NCBI GenBank assembly: GCA_016839165.1
Contig: CP069300.1
Location: 5,332,001-5,396,000 of the forward strand
Direction of reading: 5' to 3'
Origin: Bradyrhizobium sp. PSBB068
Lineage (GTDB): Bacteria > Pseudomonadota > Alphaproteobacteria > Rhizobiales > Xanthobacteraceae
Length of the DNA stretch: 64,000 bases
Shown here: piece after piece, positions 45,188 to 54,472 of the stretch
Position numbering within the stretch: position 1 is the first letter of the stretch
Layout of the letters: each line of letters opens with the position of its first letter
Notes under the pieces: model-generated
Database searches by the model: none
Told to the model about the DNA's origin: nothing
Seen by the model: the letters and a program-made list of their open reading frames with translations, nothing else
Translations under genes and position numbers: made by a program

Positions 45188-45985
45188 TCACTTCACCTCG
45201 GTACGGACCGGCGAACCCTTCAGCCCGTTATTGTCATAGGCCTTGCGCAGCGTGCCATTGGCGATCGCGTCGGTCATGAACTTCGTGGCGAACGCCGCGG
45301 CCAGCGGATGGTCGAGCGGCACCGCGACCGCGGTGACGGTCTGCTTGAAGGTCTCGTCCAGCACGCGCGCACCCGGGATCTTGCTGGCCATCGCGTTGAG
45401 CTGATCGCGCGACAGCGCGAAGGCATCGATCCCGCCGCCCTTCAGGAGATTGAAGATCTCGTCATAGGTCTGATAGCCCGTGACCTTTGCGTGCTTGAGA
45501 TGCGCGATCGCGCCGCGCATCGTCGTGGTGGCGTTGACGGCGGCGACCTTGACGCCGTCCTGGTCCAGCGCGGCGAAACTGGTGATCGTCGAGCCCGGCT
45601 TGACGATGTAGGTGGCGTCGGCAACCTCATAGATCGGACCGAACGTCATCTTGGTCTCGCGCTCGGCATCCTTGGGCAGGAAGGTGATGTCCCAGGCGTT
45701 GTTCGCCGCCGCGTCGGTGATCTGGCCGGAGTTCTGGTGCACGACATAGTCGATGGGCACGCCGAGCTGCGCCGCCATCGCCTTGCCGAGATCGACGGGA
45801 ACACCGGCATAGCCGTTCTCCGTCCTGGTGCACCAGAACGCGCCGCCCGCCGGACTGATTGCGATCGCGACCCGGAGCTTTCCGGTCGGCGCGATCTCGT
45901 CTTTCAAGGCATCGGCATGAGCTGAAGCGGCCATCGTCATCACTCCCAGAACGAGGCCGGCCAGACGCAGCAGTCGAAACGACAT
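45188..45985 (-). CDS. Amino acid-type (SBP_bac_3) substrate-binding protein
   Basis: 265 residues with signal peptide (LVLGVMTMAASAHA). LRVAIAISPAGGAFWCTRTE and GYAGVPVDLGKAMAAQLGVP start the domain, with YDEIFNLLKGGGIDAFALSR in the second lobe. It is of the polar amino acid/opine family but is orphan: no transport genes are adjacent. It converges on the ModA-like gene. Confidence 0.86.
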   Translation of the reverse strand: MSFRLLRLAGLVLGVMTMAASAHADALKDEIAPTGKLRVAIAISPAGGAFWCTRTENGYAGVPVDLGKAMAAQLGVPIDYVVHQNSGQITDAAANNAWDITFLPKDAERETKMTFGPIYEVADATYIVKPGSTITSFAALDQDGVKVAAVNATTTMRGAIAHLKHAKVTGYQTYDEIFNLLKGGGIDAFALSRDQLNAMASKIPGARVLDETFKQTVTAVAVPLDHPLAAAFATKFMTDAIANGTLRKAYDNNGLKGSPVRTEVK

Positions 45986-46116
45986 CGGACCTCCTCCACG
46001 CCGGGTCTTGCGCCCGGCCGGTTATTGTCCGGCGTCTTGTAGCTGAGTGTTGCAACAGCGACCAGCGGCCAGCCCCGCATTGACGGAGGGCTCGCCGCGG
46101 CGTGACGAATGGCTTG

Positions 46117-47319
46117 TCAGCCGGCCTGCGAGGCGGGGGTACGGATCTCGCGCGGCAGGATGATCGCGGCTGCGATCGCCAGCAGGCACAGCGCTGCGAA
46201 CGCGCGCAGCATCATCGAGAAGCCGCCCTGGTCGTACAGCCAGGCCACCAGGCCGACGGAGGCACCGGCCGCGGTGAAGCCGACGAAATAGCGCACCGCA
46301 TAAGCGCGCGAGCGCCATTCCTCGGTGGTGTATTTGCCGACCATCGCATCATTTACCGTGACCTGGCCGAACGCACCCATCACGATGCCGATCGAGACCA
46401 CGATCAGCGGCAGGTTGGACAGGCTCGCCGCCAGATAGAGGAACGGCGCCAGCATGAACGACAGCGGCAGCGCCACCGTCTTCAGCGAATGCCTGTCGAG
46501 CAGCTTGCCGATCGTGTACTGGGTCATCGCGCCGAACACATAGACCCCGGCCGCGATCACGCCGAGCAGCGCAGGGCTCTTCGTCAGATCGGCAAGCCGT
46601 TCGGCGAACAATTTCGGCAGCGCCACCGTCACCGCGTTGAACGTGGTCGAGATCGCGATCACGACGATCAGCAGCGACAGCACCACGCGCCACATGTCTT
46701 CCTTGGCGACGCGCACCTGGGCTGCGGCCTGCCTGGAGCCCTTGCGGTCCTCATGCACCACCGTCATCGCGAAGGCGATGCCGATCAGCACGGTGACCGT
46801 GCCGGGCACGATGAAGGCCCAGCGCCAGCCGAGATACTGGCCGATCACGCCGGTGACCAGCGCCGACGAGGCGACGCCGAGATTGCCCCAGACGCCGTTG
46901 ATGCCCATCTGGGCGCCGAGCTTCTCGGCATAGGACACGATCATCGCGGTGCCGACCGGATGGTAGATCGAGGCGAAGATGCCGATCGCAAGCAGCGCGG
47001 CGCCGAGTTGCAGCGGCGTCTGCACGAAGCCGACCGAGATCATCGACGCCCCGATGCCGACGAAGAAGATCACCATCATATGGCGGCGGCTCCAGCGATC
47101 GCCGAGCCAGCCGGTGATCAGCGAGCCGGCGCCGAAGGCGATGAAGCCCGGCGTCGCGTAGGGCAGCAGCTCCGAATAGGCCATGCCGAGCGCCGGGCCC
47201 ATGATGATAACCGCAGCGGCGAAGATCAGCATCGCATAGTGATCGATGAAATGGCCGGCGTTGACGAAGCTGATCACCCGGCTCGGACTGTTGCTCCGGC
47301 CGTTCCCTGGACTGTTCAT
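46117..47319 (-). CDS. MFS transporter (Fsr/efflux type)
   Basis: 400 residues with 12 predicted membrane segments. FVNAGHFIDHYAMLIFAAAV in helix 1 and GWLGDRWSRRHMMVIFFVGI in the loop 2-3 region resemble fosmidomycin-resistance-like carriers. The Met at 47319 begins the conserved protein. It is divergent from the AraC regulator (73-base gap), a typical pair of efflux pump and its sensor. The substrate is not visible. Confidence 0.86.
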   Translation of the reverse strand: MNSPGNGRSNSPSRVISFVNAGHFIDHYAMLIFAAAVIIMGPALGMAYSELLPYATPGFIAFGAGSLITGWLGDRWSRRHMMVIFFVGIGASMISVGFVQTPLQLGAALLAIGIFASIYHPVGTAMIVSYAEKLGAQMGINGVWGNLGVASSALVTGVIGQYLGWRWAFIVPGTVTVLIGIAFAMTVVHEDRKGSRQAAAQVRVAKEDMWRVVLSLLIVVIAISTTFNAVTVALPKLFAERLADLTKSPALLGVIAAGVYVFGAMTQYTIGKLLDRHSLKTVALPLSFMLAPFLYLAASLSNLPLIVVSIGIVMGAFGQVTVNDAMVGKYTTEEWRSRAYAVRYFVGFTAAGASVGLVAWLYDQGGFSMMLRAFAALCLLAIAAAIILPREIRTPASQAG

Positions 47320-47392
47320 GCGGCGTCTCTCACGCGATTCTTCAATTGCCTGGAAATAGGTTATAGGTGCTTGTCCTGACGGGATGTCGCCA

Positions 47393-48193
47393 ATGACTAT
47401 CGCTGAACCGCCAATCAGAGCCCTCCACCAGGACCGGCGCGTCACCGGCGACGGCGTGCACATGGTAGCGCGCAGCTACCAGAAGGGTGTCCGGCTCGAT
47501 GCCCACATGCACCGCGAGGCCCAGCTGGTCTATGCCGCCAGCGGCACCATGCAGGTGACGACGCCGAAGGGCCGTTGGCTGGTGCCGCCGGACCGCGCGG
47601 TCTGGGTGCCCGCCCTGCTCCCGCACGCGATCGACGTGCTCGCCGACATCGAGATGCGCACACTGTATTTCGACCAGGCCTGGCTTGCGCGCGAGAAGCG
47701 TAGCGGCAGCCTCGACCACGAATTCGTGGTGCGGGTGTCGCCGCTGGTGCACCAGGCGATCCTCGCGCTGTTCGACGCCGCATGCGGGCGCGAGCGCACC
47801 GACCTCCTGATCAGGCTGGTGATGCTGGAGCTGCACCAGGCCGAGGACTCCGCGACCTTCATCCCGCTGCCGCAGGAGCCGCGTTGCCGTCGCGCCGCCG
47901 ATATCGTGCTGGCCGATCCGACCAGGGACCACGAGATCGATGCGCTGGCGCGCACGGTCGGCACCTCGGCGCGGACACTGTCGCGGCTGTTCGCGGCGGA
48001 GACGCAACTGTCCTTCAAGAGCTGGTGCCAGCGCGCCCGCATCGCGGCCGCGATCGAGCGGCTGTCGACCGACGCCAACGTTTCGGTCAAGCAGGTCGCC
48101 TCCGACCTCGGCTATGCCAGCGTGCCGGCATTCTCCCACGCGTTCCGCCAGGTTACCGGCAAGACACCGACCGCGTTCGCGGAGAAAACGTGA
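47393..48193 (+). CDS. AraC-family regulator with N-terminal cupin
   Basis: 266 residues. The N-terminal arm is a cupin (MHREAQLVYAASGTMQVTTP, VPPDRAVWVPALLPH). The C-terminal double HTH is LARTVGTSARTLSRLFAAET and VKQVASDLGYASVPAFSHAF. It is similar in layout to NimR, an E. coli regulator of an adjacent MFS pump. ATG 47393 is better spaced from GGGA than ATG 47384. It probably controls the divergent MFS gene. Confidence 0.9.
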   Translation: MTIAEPPIRALHQDRRVTGDGVHMVARSYQKGVRLDAHMHREAQLVYAASGTMQVTTPKGRWLVPPDRAVWVPALLPHAIDVLADIEMRTLYFDQAWLAREKRSGSLDHEFVVRVSPLVHQAILALFDAACGRERTDLLIRLVMLELHQAEDSATFIPLPQEPRCRRAADIVLADPTRDHEIDALARTVGTSARTLSRLFAAETQLSFKSWCQRARIAAAIERLSTDANVSVKQVASDLGYASVPAFSHAFRQVTGKTPTAFAEKT

Positions 48194-48351
48194 ACGGGGT
48201 TTGTCACCGCGCGCAGCGACGACGATTTATACCGCTGTCGCGGTGCGACATATTTCCGTACGATCCATGCGCTTGATTGCGTTCCTGCCGACCTTAAATC
48301 CCGTGTAAGGTCGGGCTTCACTGGACACGACCCGCTGGATACGACCCGTAA

Positions 48352-49704
48352 ATGGCCAACGCTTTCTTCTCCGACCTGCTCTCGACGATCTCCGAACGCG
48401 GCCGCGTCCTGCTCGGCCGCGCCAGCCCGGCCAACGACAAGCAGGATGCGTCCGAGCTGCTGGAATTGTGCGAGGCGCTGCTGTCCGGCCGCGGCGAAGC
48501 CTCCGGCACCGCGATGGCGCGCGAAGTGCTCGACCGCTACCACCACCTCGATGCCGCCGGCCGCCTGTCGTTCTTCCAGACGCTGGCGCGCGATTTCGGC
48601 CCCGATCACGCCAGGCTGGCGCAGGCGATCGACGCCTGGCGCGCCAAGGCCAATGGCGAGGATGCCAGCGACCTGCATTTCGCCTCCGAACCGCGCCGCC
48701 AGGAGTTGATCCGCCGGCTCAACCGCGCGCCGGGCGGCACCGGCGAGTTGGTGTCGATCCGTTCCGACCTACTTTCACTGATGAAGGGCAACAAGGACCT
48801 CGCCGCGCTCGATCGCGACGTCGTGCACCTGCTCTCGTCCTGGTTCAACAGGGGATTCCTCGTGCTGCGCAGGATAGACTGGTCGTCGCCGGCCAATATT
48901 CTGGAGAAGATCATCCGCTATGAGGCCGTGCACGAGATCCGCGACTGGGACGATCTGCGCCGCCGCATCGATCCGGTCGATCGCCGCTGCTACGCATTCT
49001 TCCACCCCGCGCTGGCCGACGAGCCGCTGATCTTCGTCGAGGTCGCGCTGACCGAAGCGATCCCTGGCGCGATCGCGCCGCTGCTCGCGGAAGAGCGCGA
49101 GCCGGTGCCGGCCGAGAAGGCCCGCACCGCGGTATTCTATTCGATCTCCAATACCCAGCGCGGCCTCGGCGGCATCTCGTTCGGCAGCTTCCTGATCAAA
49201 CAGGTGGTCGAGGAACTGCGCCGCGAACTGCCGAAGCTCGACACCTTCGTGACGCTGTCGCCGGTGCCGGGCTTCATGCAGTGGGTCAAGCAGGCCGACG
49301 ACGTGCCGCTGTCAGATGAGGACCGCCAACTACTGGAAAGCCTCGGCAAGCCCGGCTGGCCCGACAATGCCGAGCTCGCGACGCAACTGCGCACCGTGCT
49401 GGAGCCGCTCGCCGCCTACTACTTTCTGAAGGCACGCACGCCGAAGGGACGGCTGATCGATTCGGTCGCCCGCTTCCATCTCGGCAACGGCGCGCGGCTG
49501 GAGCGGATCAACTGGCTCGGCGACCTCTCGCCCAAGGGCCTGCGCGAATCCGCCGGCGTCATGGTCAACTACCTCTACCGGCTCGACGACATCGAGAAGA
49601 ACCACGAGGCCTATGCCAACAATGGCGAGGTGATCGCCTCGAGCGCGGTGAAGAAGCTGCTGAAGGGCGAAGGCCGGCGGCTGCTGGATATGCGGCTGTC
49701 GTAG
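48352..49704 (+). CDS. matA: Malonyl-CoA decarboxylase
   Basis: 450 residues; converts malonyl-CoA to acetyl-CoA. The N-terminal helical domain (about 1-150) is followed by the catalytic GNAT-like domain, with VFYSISNTQRGLGGISFGSF containing the nucleophilic Ser region, and ARFHLGNGARLERINWLGD holding the catalytic His. The length fits rhizobial MatA. Its usual partners matB (malonyl-CoA synthetase) and matC (malonate carrier) are not adjacent, so the symbol rests on the family, not the context. Confidence 0.92.
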   Translation: MANAFFSDLLSTISERGRVLLGRASPANDKQDASELLELCEALLSGRGEASGTAMAREVLDRYHHLDAAGRLSFFQTLARDFGPDHARLAQAIDAWRAKANGEDASDLHFASEPRRQELIRRLNRAPGGTGELVSIRSDLLSLMKGNKDLAALDRDVVHLLSSWFNRGFLVLRRIDWSSPANILEKIIRYEAVHEIRDWDDLRRRIDPVDRRCYAFFHPALADEPLIFVEVALTEAIPGAIAPLLAEEREPVPAEKARTAVFYSISNTQRGLGGISFGSFLIKQVVEELRRELPKLDTFVTLSPVPGFMQWVKQADDVPLSDEDRQLLESLGKPGWPDNAELATQLRTVLEPLAAYYFLKARTPKGRLIDSVARFHLGNGARLERINWLGDLSPKGLRESAGVMVNYLYRLDDIEKNHEAYANNGEVIASSAVKKLLKGEGRRLLDMRLS

Positions 49705-49735
49705 TCGGCAACCGCTCTCCGTCCACTATTGCTCC

Positions 49736-50797
49736 TCACGCGATTGCCGAGCGCGGCCGCAGTCCCGCCGGCAGATGCGCCTCGAGCCAGCCGACGATCG
49801 CGCGTTCGTTGCGATGGTAGAGCAGGCCCGCAGCGATCACCGCAATGCCGATCAGCGACAGCGAGAACGGAAACCACAGCGAGTCCTTGAAGACGACGTC
49901 GGCGAGATGTCCGAGATAGAGGCAGATGCCGAACGCGCCGAACACCGCATAGGCGCGCCGCATCAGGATCACGGCGATCACGATGAGGCCGACATTGAGC
50001 AGACAGTAGACCGCTTTGCCCAGCTCGGTCGAGCTTGAGGACGCGGTGATGCCGCCCCAGAACGCCATCAGGCCGAACAGATGCAGCCAGAACGCGAAGT
50101 CGCCGTTGCGGCTGCGATAGTCGACGATCCAGGCCACCGCGAGCACGGCCAATCCGAACCAGACCGACACGCGGCGCCGCGTCTCGAAATCGGCATAGGT
50201 CGTGCCGCTGAACCATGGCGCCAGATCCATCGACATGAACCACAGCGCGACCGCGATGATCGCGACGATGGAGGCGAAGCGATAGTAGCGCAGCGCGACG
50301 ACGCCGGCGGCAACGGTCGCGATCTCCATGAAGATCCAGCTGCCCTTCACCCAGATATAGAAGTCCTGCACAGTTCCGGGCTTGCCGAATTGGCCCCACC
50401 AGCCGAGTTCGTCCTGGATGCCGTAGACGGCGAGCGGCGCCATCGAGACCGCGATCGCGATCAACAGGCCGCCTGGCACCCGCAGATTCCTGCCGTACCA
50501 GAGGTGATGACCGGCGACGCCGAACGCAACGGCATAGGCGATCGCGCAGGCCGTGAGCGCCCGGCCGCCCATCTGGGTGAACGCCAGGGTCGAGAACAGG
50601 CCCATGGCGCCGATCACGATCAGGGCGCCGGCGTACCAGAGCACGTGGGCGGCATCGAACCTGGCAGCCGGGCTGGCCTCGCCGGCCGCGCCCTGCCCCT
50701 CCTGGCTGGCCAGGAAGGCGAGCAGCCGGTCCAGATCAGCCACGCTGATCACCCCGGCATTTGCGGCTTCCCGAAGATTCTTCGCTGAATATGTCAT
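49736..50797 (-). CDS. DUF2157-like polytopic membrane protein
   Basis: 353 residues. A short N-terminal helical segment (YSAKNLREAANAGVISVADL) of the type seen in DUF2157, then about ten hydrophobic segments. GAGGAACAGCCGC precedes the ATG at 50797, so earlier in-frame codons are rejected. Function unknown; membrane protein. A long hairpin lies upstream at 50878-50912. Confidence 0.72.
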   Translation of the reverse strand: MTYSAKNLREAANAGVISVADLDRLLAFLASQEGQGAAGEASPAARFDAAHVLWYAGALIVIGAMGLFSTLAFTQMGGRALTACAIAYAVAFGVAGHHLWYGRNLRVPGGLLIAIAVSMAPLAVYGIQDELGWWGQFGKPGTVQDFYIWVKGSWIFMEIATVAAGVVALRYYRFASIVAIIAVALWFMSMDLAPWFSGTTYADFETRRRVSVWFGLAVLAVAWIVDYRSRNGDFAFWLHLFGLMAFWGGITASSSSTELGKAVYCLLNVGLIVIAVILMRRAYAVFGAFGICLYLGHLADVVFKDSLWFPFSLSLIGIAVIAAGLLYHRNERAIVGWLEAHLPAGLRPRSAIA

Positions 50798-50877
50798 GCG
50801 GCTGTTCCTCATGGCCGGTTCCGGCGCGTTCCCACTCGCCGGAAAAGACGCCTCTCCCGCATGAGTATACTGCATCG

Positions 50878-50912
50878 TGAGCAACGTTCAATATTTTATT
50901 GAGCGTTGCTCA
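50878..50912. promoter_or_regulatory. 35-bp near-perfect inverted repeat upstream of DUF2157-like gene
   Basis: Arms TGAGCAACGTTCAATA and TATTGAGCGTTGCTCA match at 15 of 16 positions around TTT. A second palindrome, TTGAGCGTTGCTCAA, lies within the right part. It is 80 bases upstream of the leftward gene at 50797. It could be a regulator binding site or a terminator of tarD; no T-tract is present. Confidence 0.6.
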
Positions 50913-50960
50913 AATTATGTTTGCGACCCAAGCCGGCTGGACTGGCTGGATCTGCACCGG

Positions 50961-52130
50961 TTAATCGGCCAGCGCCTTCATCTCCTTGTAGAGATCCGAT
51001 TTGCCCTCGAAGCCGATGCCGGGAAGCTCGGGCATCACGATGTGGCCACCCTCGACGCGGACGCCGTCCGGGAAGCCGCCATAGGGCTGGAACAGGTCGG
51101 GATAGCTCTCATTGCCGCCGAGGCCGAGGCCGGCCGCGATGTTGAGCGACATCTGGTGGCCGCCATGCGGGATGCAGCGGCTCGGCGACCAGCCATGGGT
51201 CTTCAGCACCGCGAGCGTGCGCTGATATTCGCACAGCCCGTAGGACAGTGCGCAGTCGAATTGCAGCCAGTCGCGGTCCGGCCGCATGCCGCCGTAGCGG
51301 ATCAGGTTGCGCGCATCCTGGTGGCTGAACAGGTTCTCGCCGGTCGCCATCGCGCCGGGATAGAACTCGGCCAAAGCGGCCTGCAACGCGTAATCGAGCG
51401 GATCGCCGGCCTCCTCGTACCAGAACAGCGGATACTCGCGCAGCATCTTGGCGTAGGCGATCGCGGTCTCCAGATCGAAGCGGCCATTGGCGTCGACCGC
51501 GAGCTGCGCGTCGCGGCCGATCTCGTTGAGCACCGCCTCGATGCGCGCGCGGTCCTCAGTGAGCGGCGCGCCGCCGATCTTCATCTTCACGACGTTGTAG
51601 CCGCGGTCGAGATAGCCACGCATCTCCTTGCGCAGCGCGCCGAGATCCTTGCCCGGATAGTAATAGCCGCCGGCCGCATAGACGAAGACGCGCGGATTGG
51701 CGGTGAGACCGTGGCGCTCGGCGAGCAGCCGGAACAGCGGCTTGCCCGCGATCTTCGCCACCGCGTCCCACACCGCCATGTCGATGGTGCCGACCGCGAC
51801 CGAGCGCTCGCCATGGCCGCCCGGCTTCTCGTTCGAAATCAGCGTCGACCAGACCTTGTCCGGATCGAGATTGTCACCGGCGGCATCGAGCAGCGCTTTG
51901 GGATCGGCTTCCTTGAGGCGCGGTGCAAAGCGCTCGCGGATCAGCCCGCCCTGCCCGTAGCGACCGTTGGAATTGAAGCCGTAGCCGACCACCCGCCTGC
52001 CGTCGCGCACCACATCGGTGACCACGGCGACGAGGCTCGAGGTCATCTTGGTGAAGTCGATATAGGCGTTGCGGATCGGCGAGGAGATCGGTTTCGTCAC
52101 CTCGCGGACGTCGACGATGCGGACGGACAT
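50961..52130 (-). CDS. tarD: D-tartrate dehydratase
   Basis: 389 residues, enolase superfamily. TarD converts D-tartrate to oxaloacetate. The active site matches the characterised Bradyrhizobium japonicum enzyme: Lys184 in V-K182-M-K184, metal ligands Asp213, Glu239 and Glu265, and His322 in IPHGGHQ. MSVRIVDVREVTKPI is the conserved N-terminus, with GGGGGA just upstream of the ATG at 52130; codons further upstream come from an intergenic repeat. No tartrate transporter is adjacent. Confidence 0.96.
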   Translation of the reverse strand: MSVRIVDVREVTKPISSPIRNAYIDFTKMTSSLVAVVTDVVRDGRRVVGYGFNSNGRYGQGGLIRERFAPRLKEADPKALLDAAGDNLDPDKVWSTLISNEKPGGHGERSVAVGTIDMAVWDAVAKIAGKPLFRLLAERHGLTANPRVFVYAAGGYYYPGKDLGALRKEMRGYLDRGYNVVKMKIGGAPLTEDRARIEAVLNEIGRDAQLAVDANGRFDLETAIAYAKMLREYPLFWYEEAGDPLDYALQAALAEFYPGAMATGENLFSHQDARNLIRYGGMRPDRDWLQFDCALSYGLCEYQRTLAVLKTHGWSPSRCIPHGGHQMSLNIAAGLGLGGNESYPDLFQPYGGFPDGVRVEGGHIVMPELPGIGFEGKSDLYKEMKALAD

Positions 52131-52169
52131 GGGGGAGCTCTTTGAGTTGCGTCTACCGGCTTCTCCGCC

Positions 52170-52254
52170 GTCATTGCGAGCGAAGCGAAGCAATCCATGT
52201 CTCCACTGATGCGGATGCAGTGGATTGCTTCGTCGCTTCGCTCCTCGCAATGAC
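52170..52254. repeat. Palindromic repeat of the GTCATTGCGAG family, copy 3 of 3
   Basis: GTCATTGCGAGCGAAGCGAA at the left and CGCTTCGCTCCTCGCAATGA at the right form the outer stem, with CAATCCAT and TGGATTG inside. It lies just upstream of tarD, downstream of the DUF3297 gene. Confidence 0.9.
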
Positions 52255-52270
52255 GGTGGTTAGAGTTCGC

Positions 52271-52534
52271 TCAGGACTTCGCCTTGTCCCTGAAATACGG
52301 CTCGACCGGCCCGTGCACCTTGATGGTCAGCGGATTGCCGTAACGGTCCTTGGCGTTCCCCGCGGTGACCCGCACCCAGCCCTCGCTGATGCAGTATTCC
52401 TCGACATTGGTCTTCTCGGCGCCCTTGAAACGGATGCCGACGTCACGCGCCAGGATGTCCGCGTTGTAATACGGGCTGTTCGGATCGACCGAGAGGCGGT
52501 CGGGGAATTGGTCGTTGGTGTTGTCGTCGCTCAT
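52271..52534 (-). CDS. DUF3297 protein (87 aa)
   Basis: MSDDNTNDQFPDRLSVDPNS begins the family. The conserved blocks are YYNADILARDVGIRFKGAEK and VEEYCISEGWVRVTAGNAKD. Small, soluble; function unknown. Its ATG overlaps the glutathione peroxidase stop by 4 bases, so the two are translationally coupled. Confidence 0.88.
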   Translation of the reverse strand: MSDDNTNDQFPDRLSVDPNSPYYNADILARDVGIRFKGAEKTNVEEYCISEGWVRVTAGNAKDRYGNPLTIKVHGPVEPYFRDKAKS

Positions 52535-53007
52535 AGCAGCGCCTCGATTTCCTTCTTCAATCCTTCGGGCCGGGCGGTCGGCGCATGCCGCGCCACGACC
52601 TTGCCGGCGCGATCGACCAGGAACTTGGTGAAGTTCCATTTGATCGCCGGCCCGAGCAGCCCCGACTTCTCACGTTTCAGATGTTCGTACAATGGATGCG
52701 CGCCCGAGCCGTTGACGTCGATCTTGGCGAACATCGGAAACGTCACCGCATAGTTGGTCTCGCAGAACGTGGCGATCTGCTTCGCATCGCCGGGCTCCTG
52801 CGCGCCGAACTGGTTGCAGGGAAAGCCGAGCACCGCAAAGCCGCGCGGCGAGAGGCCCGCGTGCAGCTCCTGCAGGCCCTTGTATTGCGGCGTGAACCCG
52901 CAGGCGCTTGCAGTGTTGACGATCAGCAGCACCTGCCCCTCGAACTGCCGCAAGGGCATGTCCTCGCCGGCGAGCGACTTGGCGGTGAAATCGTAGACCG
53001 TCGCCAT
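52531..53007 (-). CDS. Glutathione peroxidase-family thiol peroxidase
   Basis: 158 residues. Catalytic Cys36 in NTASACGFTPQYKG (Cys form, not selenocysteine), Gln70 in NQFGAQEPG and Trp in IKWNFTKFLV form the family's reactive set. Probably cytoplasmic and reduced by thioredoxin. It starts 1 base after the amidase stop and overlaps DUF3297 downstream, so it belongs to a three-gene operon. Confidence 0.93.
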   Translation of the reverse strand: MATVYDFTAKSLAGEDMPLRQFEGQVLLIVNTASACGFTPQYKGLQELHAGLSPRGFAVLGFPCNQFGAQEPGDAKQIATFCETNYAVTFPMFAKIDVNGSGAHPLYEHLKREKSGLLGPAIKWNFTKFLVDRAGKVVARHAPTARPEGLKKEIEALL

Positions 53008-53008
53008 G

Positions 53009-54400
53009 TTAGACCACCGGATCAATTGGAGAGGACGGCGTGCCGGCGGCCTCGATCGCCTCGCCCGCGGCGAGACAGAGATCCTCGCGATAACGCGCGG
53101 CCACCAGCTGCACGCCGACCGGAATCCGCCCGACGAGCCCCGTGGAGACGACGAGCCCCGGAAGGCCCATGAACGGGATTGCGATCTGCGGCAGCTGCGC
53201 GTGCCACACCCGCGCGAACGACGCCTCGTCCTTGCGGTCGAGATGATCCGGGAACGGCAGCTCGCCGGACACCGGCATCAGCAGCACCGGATATTTGTCG
53301 AGGAAGGCAAACCATTCGCGCGTCAGCGTGGCGCGGCGGGTCAGCGCCTGCGACAGGTCGAACGGATGCACCCTTGAGCGGACGCCGTGCAGGCAGGCCA
53401 GCGCGCCGGGATCGCCCTCGCGTTCGGCAAACGCAAGCTGCGCCTCGTAGCCGTCGCCGAGCCAGAGCCGGGTCTGGATCTCGGCCGCCTCGCGCAAGGA
53501 CGGCGTGTTGGCAACTTCCTCGACGATCCAGCCGGCCGCTTGCAAGCGCTTGCCGGCATCGGCGACCGCGGCAACGACTTCCGGCACCGGGTCGAGGCCA
53601 TCGGGATTGGGGCACATCGCAACGCGCTTCTCGCGGCGCGGGCCCTCGAGCGGCACCGGCGCATACCAGGGATCGCGATAGTCGGGCGCAGACATCGCCG
53701 CGAGCGAGACGCGCAGATCATTCACCGTGCGCGCCAGCGGGCCCGACACCGCGCTGATCTGCGGGCCGATCGGACGCTCCGGCAACGCCGCGTTGAAGGC
53801 CGGGATACGGCCCAGGCTCGGCCGCAGGCCGTGCACGCCACAGGCATAGGCCGGATAGCGGATCGAGCCCGCGATATCGGTGCCATGGGCGATGTGGCCG
53901 ATGCCGGCCGCGACCGCCGAGCCCGCGCCGCCCGACGAGCCGCCCGGGGTGATGCCGGGATCGCGCGGGTTCTTGGTGTCGCCGTGGATGAGGTTGGTGG
54001 TGAACCAGCGATAGGACACCGCCGGGCAATTGGTGCGGCCGAGCAGCACCGCGCCGGCCTTGCGCAGATTGGCGACCACCGGGTTGTCGGCCCTGGCGAT
54101 CAGGTCGCGCTGCGCCTTCAGGCCGTTGGTGGTGGCGTAGCCTTCCTGGTCGACATTGACCTTGATCGTGACAGGCACGCCGGCAAGCGGCCCGACCGCC
54201 TCACCGCGCGCAATTGCCGCATCGATCGCGACCGCCTGCGCCAGCACGTCGTCCGGCCGGTGATCGACCACCGCGTTGATGACAGGGTTGACCGCATCGA
54301 GCCGGGCGAGCCCGGCCTCGGCGGCCTCCTTCGCCGAGACCCGCTTCGATTTGATGAGGCCGGCGAGCTCGGTTGCCGACAGACGCCAAAGATCCTGCAT
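53009..54400 (-). CDS. Amidase signature family enzyme
   Basis: 463 residues. The Ser-cisSer-Lys triad is visible: Lys in GVPVTIKVNVDQEG, the glycine/serine stretch TPGGSSGGAGSAVAAG, and the nucleophilic Ser in GTDIAGSIRYPAYACG. It cleaves a carboxamide of unknown identity; GatA is excluded because no gatB/gatC are nearby and the sequence is divergent. It is the first gene of the leftward operon with the peroxidase. Confidence 0.9.
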   Translation of the reverse strand: MQDLWRLSATELAGLIKSKRVSAKEAAEAGLARLDAVNPVINAVVDHRPDDVLAQAVAIDAAIARGEAVGPLAGVPVTIKVNVDQEGYATTNGLKAQRDLIARADNPVVANLRKAGAVLLGRTNCPAVSYRWFTTNLIHGDTKNPRDPGITPGGSSGGAGSAVAAGIGHIAHGTDIAGSIRYPAYACGVHGLRPSLGRIPAFNAALPERPIGPQISAVSGPLARTVNDLRVSLAAMSAPDYRDPWYAPVPLEGPRREKRVAMCPNPDGLDPVPEVVAAVADAGKRLQAAGWIVEEVANTPSLREAAEIQTRLWLGDGYEAQLAFAEREGDPGALACLHGVRSRVHPFDLSQALTRRATLTREWFAFLDKYPVLLMPVSGELPFPDHLDRKDEASFARVWHAQLPQIAIPFMGLPGLVVSTGLVGRIPVGVQLVAARYREDLCLAAGEAIEAAGTPSSPIDPVV

Positions 54401-54472
54401 GTGCTACTCCGTGTGACGGAGGCGTTTTAGCCCCACCCGAAGGGCAAGACCAGCGGCGCGCCGCCCGATGTT

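Noticed and set aside
52131..52250. N-terminal extension of TarD by 40 residues
   Set aside because: The extra codons fall in the GTCATTGCGAG repeat, and the Met at 52130 matches the N-terminus of the known TarD.
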